Source of the DNA: a virus
Direction: 5' to 3' (one strand)
IMG/VR virus record: IMGVR_UViG_3300025276_000171
Location: 1 to 27,604 of that record
DNA: 27,604 nt
The notes under the pieces were generated by a model. The model made no database searches and was not told where the DNA came from. It saw only the letters and a list, made by a program, of their open reading frames with translations. Each line of letters starts with the position of its first letter. Position 1 is the first letter of the stretch. The translations under genes were made by a program, and so were the position numbers. This document shows positions 22,501-27,604 of the stretch, piece by piece.

Positions 22501-25199
22501 CGATCGACGTAGGGCTTATAGAACTTGTCCACGTTCTCCTGGGTAACACCCTCATCAAGGAGCATCTGTTGGACTTCTTCCATGACCTCTAGGGGCATAT
22601 TCTCAGTCTGTACGGCCTCTAGTGCCACATAGAGGGAATTTGCTTCATCCTCGAGCATCGTAGGCGTCAGGTTGCCACCTGGGCGGTTTGTAGCCTGGCG
22701 GTTCTGGAGATCTAGGGTGTCTAGGACCTGTTCCTGAAGTTTCAGGGCTGTGTCCCGGTTTGCCTGGATGCCAGCCTGGTAGTTCTCGGACGTGGTTGTC
22801 TGGTTGCCATTGACCGTAGGCTGCGCCGGTGCTGCTGTGTCAACATTGGGCGCTGTAGGGGCCTGGGGCTGTGTGGGGGCTGCGTCCATATTAGGTGCAT
22901 TGCCCATCTGGATTGCTCTGGCTTGGGCCAAAGGTTGGTCTGGGAGGCTAGTACGCTTAACGCTACTGCCGCCGTCCATGGGACTTGCGTCTAGGTGGTT
23001 GTTCACCAGGTTGACCAGCTGGGTTAGAGCCCGGATTGGCTTCTGTTCGCCATTGATACCAGCCTGGGCGTCATCAAGGACCTTGTTGATAGCAACATCT
23101 TCAGGTTTCTTGCTGTCCGCTGGGTGCTTCAGGCGCAATTCGGAGACCACTGTTTGTAGCTCTTCTGTTGGGATGCCTGTGCCGACCGCGATTGTGCCCA
23201 GGGGGCTGCCGTCTGTGGCGTTGCCTGTCATACCTGCGAGGGTGCTAACGATGTTGGCGTCTTCTGCCTCTTGGGCTGCCTTGGCTGCGGCATCGTCAGC
23301 CTTGGCTTGTTCTGCCTGCTGTTTCTCCAGGGCTGCGTCTGCGATCAGGGATCGACCCGTGGGCCTATCCTGGCCGGTGAGCTTCTCGAGCTTCTTAACA
23401 AAGCGATTAACTTTAGAGCGGCGACCTGTGACTGCGTCTAGCGCGCGACCACCTAAAACAATGCCTGCTGTAGCGGGAATACCAAATTGTGTAGCACCGG
23501 CAACACCGCCCAGGACGTTCAGACCACGGTAGATGTTAAAACCACCACCACCGTCATTCTGAAGTGGGTTTAGGAAGTCAGTGAACTGGCTGATGCCGCC
23601 CTTGGTGCCATCTGCAAATAGATCTGTAAGGACATTACCCTGGGCAAATAGATTACTCAGTTGCTGCGCTTCCATACTTTCGGCACCCAAAAGACGTGTC
23701 ATCGCCTGGGCGTTCTCATCAGTAACTTTAGATTTGACCTTGTTCTTGCCTTGGCGGACGGCTGTGGTTGCTGCGGCGTAGTCCTCAAGTAGTTGATCTA
23801 AGGTCTCTGCGTTTTTAGGGCTCAGTCGCTTTCTGACGCCGGGCGCGCCAACGATAGCCTTTACCTGGCCAGAGATCTGCTCATGTGCTGCCTCTAGGGT
23901 CTGCTTTGCGGCACCCTGGGTGGTTACGTCCTTGAGGTTGAGACCTTCAGCATCTGAGATTGAACGTAAGAGGCGCGCTAGATCTGATGCGGCTGCTTTA
24001 TACTTGCCATCTTCTTTATTATATCGCCTTTGCCAAAGAGAGTTACCGGCGACCAGGGCTTCTGGAGCGGCAGATACACCACCGGCGAGGGCTTCTGTGA
24101 CTGTGTCTTTGACGCTAAAGTCATCACCGACCGCCTTGGTGGCAAGTGCTTCTCCCCCACCCTCGGTTCCCATCTGAACCGCAACCTGCCGGGTAAGGCT
24201 TTTCTTAAAGAACTCACGCGCAACAAGGCCCTGGCCTGCAAAGTCGGCTGCCGCAATTACAACACCACGGGTAACGCCTCGAGAATTCGCTTCATCCATC
24301 AACTTTGGGTCTTTAAACATCTTTCGGACGGCACCCTGGTCCGAGAGGTCAATGCCATTCTCTTCTAGGAAACTAGCAACTTCATTGCCGTACTCTCTGG
24401 CAAAACCACCAGACCCCATGACAATGGCACCGGCTTTAGGTGATCTGGTTAATAGAGAGGTTGTCAGACCTGCCACAATCTGAGCGCCGCTTTCAGCTGC
24501 TGTCTCACCTATAAACTCTACGAAACCTACAGGGTCATTTGTTACTGTACTAAGCCAACCCTTCCAGGTGTCTGGGGCATTGGCTAATTCTTCGGCATAT
24601 ATACCACCCTGAACACCCCTTGGGATTGCTGCGGCTTCGTCTTGTAAATCACCGGCGTATTTGGCGTTAGTTTTGACACGCCGAACCATGCTGTCTAAAT
24701 CTTCCTGTGACTTCGATGTTACATTCTCGGCGTTTTTGAGTCGCTTATCTAAGGTCAGGAGGTAATTAACCTTTTCTCCTGGTTTGAGATTGTACCTGTC
24801 CTGTAGCGCATCAACACTGCGACGCCCCTCTAGGGTGTTTACGTCCAGGTTGACGCTTCTACCCGCCATGGCCTCTAAGGGCACACGGGTTTTCATTAGC
24901 TCATCGTAAGCCAGGGCGTTGACACCACCTGGCCTCTGTAGCTGGTCAGCGTCTTGCAATTTCTGGATGTCAGCCATGGCTAAGGCCGTTGGTGCGGCTG
25001 CATACGTCTGGATAGCGCCACGCTTCAAAGCCCGACCAATAGATACACCTTCTGGGTTGACCTCGGGTTGAGGGGCTGCGGTAGTTGGGGTAGTTGTAGG
25101 ACTGTAGTTTGCTTTGGCAAAAGCCATTGCGCCCTCACGGTCAGGCCCACTCACGGTTTTGATTTGCCCGTCAGGCATTCTGATCTTAAAGTCTGGCAT
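19584..25199 (-). CDS. Giant internal virion protein with zinc-metallopeptidase motif
   Basis: This 1871-residue protein is the largest in the window and takes up a fifth of it. It starts MPDFKIRMPDGQIKTVSG, followed by a membrane-active-looking region (about 215-275, with FIGETAAESGAQIVAGLTTS) and a glycine/alanine-rich hydrophobic hairpin near 555-595. A long Gln/Ala/Pro-rich linker fills 630-1010. A folded block at about 1060-1460 includes GNYDPLTMDIWWMRMWNRL. Near the C terminus lies NVIHEIAHGMTLG, an HExxH zinc site at 1646-1650, with a candidate third ligand Glu1781 in ELAVDPVLIYLINP. A final hydrophobic stretch (about 1827-1842) precedes a Gln/Met/Pro-rich tail. Giant proteins of this kind act as ejected internal proteins in podoviruses. 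The peptidase could open the wall or process partners; no substrate is known. Confidence 0.9.
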   Translation of the reverse strand: MPDFKIRMPDGQIKTVSGPDREGAMAFAKANYSPTTTPTTAAPQPEVNPEGVSIGRALKRGAIQTYAAAPTALAMADIQKLQDADQLQRPGGVNALAYDELMKTRVPLEAMAGRSVNLDVNTLEGRRSVDALQDRYNLKPGEKVNYLLTLDKRLKNAENVTSKSQEDLDSMVRRVKTNAKYAGDLQDEAAAIPRGVQGGIYAEELANAPDTWKGWLSTVTNDPVGFVEFIGETAAESGAQIVAGLTTSLLTRSPKAGAIVMGSGGFAREYGNEVASFLEENGIDLSDQGAVRKMFKDPKLMDEANSRGVTRGVVIAAADFAGQGLVAREFFKKSLTRQVAVQMGTEGGGEALATKAVGDDFSVKDTVTEALAGGVSAAPEALVAGNSLWQRRYNKEDGKYKAAASDLARLLRSISDAEGLNLKDVTTQGAAKQTLEAAHEQISGQVKAIVGAPGVRKRLSPKNAETLDQLLEDYAAATTAVRQGKNKVKSKVTDENAQAMTRLLGAESMEAQQLSNLFAQGNVLTDLFADGTKGGISQFTDFLNPLQNDGGGGFNIYRGLNVLGGVAGATQFGIPATAGIVLGGRALDAVTGRRSKVNRFVKKLEKLTGQDRPTGRSLIADAALEKQQAEQAKADDAAAKAAQEAEDANIVSTLAGMTGNATDGSPLGTIAVGTGIPTEELQTVVSELRLKHPADSKKPEDVAINKVLDDAQAGINGEQKPIRALTQLVNLVNNHLDASPMDGGSSVKRTSLPDQPLAQARAIQMGNAPNMDAAPTQPQAPTAPNVDTAAPAQPTVNGNQTTTSENYQAGIQANRDTALKLQEQVLDTLDLQNRQATNRPGGNLTPTMLEDEANSLYVALEAVQTENMPLEVMEEVQQMLLDEGVTQENVDKFYKPYVDRVRRQQKRKPSMLAQAQATQEAIQGEPVVNAETAPAPSVLEQAQDTQRTSPIADRQDTAENDRRFKAAMEKYGPSSSAPMSDDSRSAPEMPTPPSVPEMPSGPALNQVNNPLQVSDADLDATNMTIMPSPEELSEMKGGTYKPTQKRTLVEFAQVLQDRWQKATGRTTPFEQTPENIDQISRLMATEAANALNSDSNAIGWYDRKLKAAKSVVSLVDPRVTQSPENEAAFDYALAVTSNGQAVADNFEYAMSVFREFMDTGRMPTDTWIKGGERNQAMVDAFSFLNAYQDSGQNVPMRDFLDSDFTVSDLTKYIGQFNSQYGTNITVPSSEGATEMVKGSYIVGPKIGQGFYQNIRGNYDPLTMDIWWMRMWNRLNGRAFEDLKDLDKNRSTIRAELKSADVFGKQLIKETMSDMGLKKSDLKNDATLDDFVSKLDKRYQAFFRKSKKQNPKAKPPKPQLFKSTGTMVKNLVPQLQAQPKNAGERSYMRQVTKEALSKLSNIGINISTADFQALMWYPEKQLFRKGGVAPGRGSDNDYLDAAKMLATKEGITNEQIEEALPASERSGAINNIPGPEGQDGGLYTGPDESQATADNSILANILNPPRNTGGRAPRSDAELGPTTKGPTLSRVALTAVKRFVPEAKVPFQVGKRGTKYEDGIQTLDQALGLAQTLGITVRLFDSQGEAFASRYAIDKNADRDVEASFYLKGPADGGKGAEGTVFGLNPGALLDNGSRVSGIEALSNVIHEIAHGMTLGPLDLNGSQANDTAFTNPVTGQIDRAPDGSFSGSALRPLLEGAGDPDIMSEIDNLQLNVDAYTTNDPAQRSALRGVRSLMESLRDWKDYYQKEVDAGLMSQADAAAGMDRRQANSDYYTDYMQGVRELAVDPVLIYLINPKLAKAVMPKTAALVRQQFNNAGNNKVKFYSHPMAVVIATVMAMLAQGLAEEEEEKQQMQMPPGALSPPPQGMGALTA

Positions 25200-25217
25200 G
25201 TGAAATCCTAGTGTGAG

Positions 25218-26132
25218 TTAGTCTACGAAGGAGAAGTCGCCAGGTGTAGGCGTTTGGCCTGGACCAAAGTTACTTGTGGTTCCATCTGAGTATGTACCAG
25301 TGACACTGCCGCCGTTCATGTTCACGTTCATAACTCGTATGGCCTCGGCATAGTCTTGGACCCACCTACGCCAGATATCTTCCCCAGCAATCCAAGGGGG
25401 CTGTGCTGAACTAAAGATAGCCATTTCTTTCTCAGAGATAGCACCCTTAGTCTGAGCAACGTAAGACAGCGTATTGTCTACTCTGAGGGATGCAATCTTG
25501 AGCCTTATATTCTCGCGCTCATTGCCCGTAATTTGATCCCATGGGCGCTTGAGGTAGCTACCCAGACCGACGACGCCATCGTGATCGTCGAAACCCTGTA
25601 AGACCGCCATCGCTGTCCGATACTTTGCAGCGGCTACAGCGTTTTCTCCCGTCAGATTTGTGTCAGGCTTATTAGCCTTAGCATTAGCAGAAGCCTGGGC
25701 ATCCATACGTCTCTGGAGCTCGACCCTACGGGCCTCCTCGAGAGCTTGGGCTTCTGCCTCAGCCTGGCGGTTGTAGTCCATGATGTTGCCATACTCTTGG
25801 CCGGCAGCTGCCATGCCTGCGTTTAGGCCGTTACCCTGCTGGGCACCCATGGCTGAACCCATGCGTATCATGCCCTCGCCCATCATGTTGATCTTCTGGG
25901 GATCCATTGAATTAGGCATCCGATAGGATCCCCTGGCGTTGCCAGTCTGGAGGGCTGGTCGGGGGTTATTTGGTTGGTTTGGGTCCATGAGGACTGGCTG
26001 TCCCTGGTTGTAGGGAATACCGGATAAGGTGTTTGAGCCCATCTGGAGTGCTGGAGCATCTTGGTGTGTTCTGCCTGGCATTATACTGCCGTCCGGCATT
26101 GTGTGTGTGAGTGCTGAATTTGGGTATGCCAT
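25218..26132 (-). CDS. Probable internal virion / DNA-ejection protein, helical
   Basis: This 304-residue protein has a low-complexity N-terminal 120 residues rich in Gly, Met, Asn, Pro and Gln. A long charged helix follows (NRQAEAEAQALEEARRVELQRRMDAQASA, about 120-150), then a folded part with AVLQGFDDHDGVVGLGSYLKRPWDQITG and SLRVDNTLSYVAQTKGAISEKEMAIF (about 185-265). The last segment pattern, 'TKGAISEKEM..F', resembles proteins of podovirus ejection machineries. The gene sits between another ejection-like protein and the giant virion protein, 18 bases from the latter, with GGAGG before the ATG. The function is inferred from context. Confidence 0.75.
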   Translation of the reverse strand: MAYPNSALTHTMPDGSIMPGRTHQDAPALQMGSNTLSGIPYNQGQPVLMDPNQPNNPRPALQTGNARGSYRMPNSMDPQKINMMGEGMIRMGSAMGAQQGNGLNAGMAAAGQEYGNIMDYNRQAEAEAQALEEARRVELQRRMDAQASANAKANKPDTNLTGENAVAAAKYRTAMAVLQGFDDHDGVVGLGSYLKRPWDQITGNERENIRLKIASLRVDNTLSYVAQTKGAISEKEMAIFSSAQPPWIAGEDIWRRWVQDYAEAIRVMNVNMNGGSVTGTYSDGTTSNFGPGQTPTPGDFSFVD

Positions 26133-26144
26133 ATTATATACCTC

Positions 26145-27200
26145 CTATGCCATTCCGAAGGGGCGCGATGGTGGGACATCTCTGCGCGTAGGGGCAGTAT
26201 CGTTTTGAGGGAAATACTGATTTGCAAATCCAAAGCCCTGCATAGCACCAGACATAGCGCCCTGGGTGCCACTGTAGTTGTTAGGTTGGACAGTCGGGCT
26301 CGTAGGGGCCTGACCCAACATTCCAGCTTGGTAGTTTAGGCGCTGGTTCATCTCAAAGTCTCGTTGGCGCTCAAAGGCTGCCTGCTGATCAATGAGGTTG
26401 GCTTGTTCATAACCTTGCAGTGAGTTACCGGCGTTCATGCCAAAGTTAGCACCCTCACCCAGAGTGTTCATGCCGGTGGTGTAAGCATTAGCGATACCCT
26501 GGTTTGCATTGCCAGCATTGGTCAAAGCGTTTGCCTGGTCACTGAACTGAGTGTTCTGTTGGTTGAGGGACTGGGTGCGTAAGCTGTCCATAACCTGGGA
26601 ACTGACATCAGCGCGTCGGTCATCAAAGGCTCGGTTGGCTACGGCATCAGCTACGCCAGCGCGGCTGGAGTTTGTGTTACCTGAGTTACTCGCTGCTAGG
26701 TCGATGCCTGTCAGAGTATTCTCTTGTAGGTTACGCCGATCGTCGCGCATTGCAGCTGCGACCAGGGGATTCATATTGTTCATTGCGTACTGGTTAGCAG
26801 CACCCATGCGATCGTTCTGGGCGTCCTGGGATAAACCCTGGAACTGGTTATACAGCTGGTTAGAGTTGGCGCCAAAACCGGAGTTGGCATTCATCATGCC
26901 CATACCAGAGTTCTGCATGCCCATACCGTAGTTGCCCATGTTGGTCGCAGTGCCAGTCTGGAACGGGTTGGTGCCTGCTAAGGTTTGACCACCGTAGGCA
27001 CCTTGGCCTAGTGCGGTGTTGAGGGCACCTTGGCCTCCCGCGAGGTTAGCGTCGACATATGGTTTGTATTGATTGAAGCCAGCCATTGATGCTGCGGTTG
27101 AATTGTCTTGTGCCCTGGCTTGCTCGCTTGCACCCTTTTTGCCCAGTACGCCACCAATCACGGATGCGCCTATTTGTGCAGTAAACGGATCAATACCCAT
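26145..27200 (-). CDS. Probable internal virion / DNA-ejection protein, Asn/Gln/Gly-rich
   Basis: This 351-residue protein starts with a short amphipathic, glycine-rich segment (TAQIGASVIGGVLGKKGASEQ) and is then dominated by Asn, Gln, Gly, Ala and Met repeats (about 50-150). A conserved-looking middle (about 143-200) has NPLVAAAMRDDRRNLQENTL, GNTNSSRAGVADAVANRAFDDRR. That middle pattern is shared by many tailed-phage proteins placed before internal or ejection proteins. A membrane-active N terminus followed by helices fits a protein that leaves the virion with DNA. The ATG at 27200 follows CGGAGT. The exact function is not known. Confidence 0.78.
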   Translation of the reverse strand: MGIDPFTAQIGASVIGGVLGKKGASEQARAQDNSTAASMAGFNQYKPYVDANLAGGQGALNTALGQGAYGGQTLAGTNPFQTGTATNMGNYGMGMQNSGMGMMNANSGFGANSNQLYNQFQGLSQDAQNDRMGAANQYAMNNMNPLVAAAMRDDRRNLQENTLTGIDLAASNSGNTNSSRAGVADAVANRAFDDRRADVSSQVMDSLRTQSLNQQNTQFSDQANALTNAGNANQGIANAYTTGMNTLGEGANFGMNAGNSLQGYEQANLIDQQAAFERQRDFEMNQRLNYQAGMLGQAPTSPTVQPNNYSGTQGAMSGAMQGFGFANQYFPQNDTAPTRRDVPPSRPFGMA

Positions 27201-27204
27201 TTTG

Positions 27205-27495
27205 TTACTCCGATTTCTTTATTTGATAGAGGTGTCTAATGAGGCCCCCTTCGCATGGGACATCTTCCATATGCGTGAAGCCAAAAAGTCTTAAGAATTT
27301 GTGGTGCTTGTGGTCATCATGAGCACTCAATGTGTAAAACTCTTGTGTGTCCGATAGCTCTAGTAGGTTACTAAAGTCGGTGTGTAGCCTACGTTTGAGG
27401 GCTGCTGACCACTTAGTGTAAATATCACAATGTATATACGTTAGCCCTCTACATTGCTCTAGTGACACCGTGTACTTGCCAGTGCGACTAATCAC
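27205..27495 (-). CDS. Small GNAT-like protein, possible internal core protein
   Basis: This protein has about 96 residues if it starts at the GTG at 27495 (AGGG upstream); a TTG at 27525 would add ten residues but overlaps the upstream gene and lacks a ribosome binding site. It contains HKHHKFLRLFGFTHMEDV and a closing GGLIRHLYQI strand, which is the typical second half of a GNAT acetyltransferase fold. The layout is like T7 gp13, which also resembles a short GNAT protein. The acetyl-CoA loop is not clearly present, so catalytic activity is doubtful. It lies directly before the ejection-protein genes. Confidence 0.6.
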   Translation of the reverse strand: MISRTGKYTVSLEQCRGLTYIHCDIYTKWSAALKRRLHTDFSNLLELSDTQEFYTLSAHDDHKHHKFLRLFGFTHMEDVPCEGGLIRHLYQIKKSE

Positions 27496-27509
27496 GGGAA
27501 CCCTATGGC

Positions 27510-27604
27510 TCAAACAGCCACCCAAGCTGTGCCATTGTAGACAACTAGCCCCTGTGTCCCATTGCTTAGTGGGTTCCAGGGAGACACAGCATAGCGAACC
27601 ATGC
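27510..27604 (-). CDS. C-terminal end of a larger virion or tail gene, cut by the window edge
   Basis: An open frame enters from the window edge and ends at a TGA at 27510-27512, giving about 31 residues such as RYAVSPWNPLS and GLVVYNGTAWVAV. The ending 'VVYNGTAWV' is the type of beta-strand end seen in phage tail or fibre proteins. An ATG lies at 27602 and could be internal. It is followed by the GNAT-like gene with a short gap. The product cannot be identified from this piece; a tail tubular or connector protein is a reasonable guess from gene order. Confidence 0.6.
   Translation of the reverse strand, partial: MVRYAVSPWNPLSNGTQGLVVYNGTAWVAV

Noticed and set aside
22792-23532. 246-residue plus-strand frame
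   Set aside because: It lies inside the 1871-residue gene, opposite its Ala/Gln-rich linker, has no ribosome binding site and no recognisable protein features. It is a compositional shadow.
1-27604. CRISPR arrays, insertion sequences, transposase genes or toxin-antitoxin pairs
   Set aside because: No spaced repeat array, terminal inverted repeats with a transposase, or recognisable toxin or antitoxin sequence was found on either strand. The only mobile-type gene is the HNH endonuclease.

Overview
The window is a contiguous piece of a tailed-phage genome. It most resembles a temperate, podovirus-like phage that encodes its own T7-type single-subunit RNA polymerase. Every gene I can support lies on the minus strand, so the genome reads from high to low coordinate. 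The host is probably an alphaproteobacterium, likely marine. This rests on a tRNA-Met(CAT)-like 3' fragment at 5330-5392, a holin of the gene-transfer-agent 3TM type, a GH108-type endolysin and a marine-phage style of tail proteins. It is an inference, not a proof.

Layout in transcription order. (1) 27604-19584: the end of an unidentified, possibly tail, gene cut by the window edge; a small GNAT-like protein; two low-complexity probable DNA-ejection or internal virion proteins; and a giant 1871-residue protein carrying a zinc-metallopeptidase HEIAH motif. A clear intrinsic terminator (19546-19575) follows. (2) 19532-11808: a small basic protein, terminase small and large subunits, portal, a small helical protein, acidic scaffold-like protein, an SU10-like major capsid protein followed by a long GC-rich hairpin, then head-completion and adaptor genes, including a 52-residue basic protein at 12423-12581. 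(3) 11799-7358: an adhesion module made of a collagen-like protein, a beta-rich small protein, a fibre with LPKAGG repeats, a 671-residue fibre with repeated modules, and a fibre/tail assembly chaperone. (4) 7358-5531: a tightly packed lysis and membrane-protein cassette ending in the endolysin, closed by a second intrinsic terminator (5489-5521). (5) 5476-330: a 25-bp promoter-like element, a tRNA-derived attP core, a small unknown gene, an HNH endonuclease gene, the tyrosine integrase, a 322-bp regulatory gap holding a second copy of the 25-bp element, and the RNA polymerase. (6) 314-1: a small unknown gene and four perfect 12-bp tandem repeats at the window edge.

How it fits together. The two 25-bp elements (19 of 25 positions identical) sit in the two largest non-coding gaps and are the best candidates for promoters of the phage's own polymerase. 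The attP core lies between one of these elements and the integrase operon. Integration at the host tRNA gene would therefore detach that element from int and RNAP, and place the rebuilt host tRNA gene directly upstream of the integration operon in the same orientation. The HNH gene appears to have been inserted at the start of int, because both genes begin with the same 18 bases. No repressor, excisionase or replication gene is recognisable here; those would lie outside the window.
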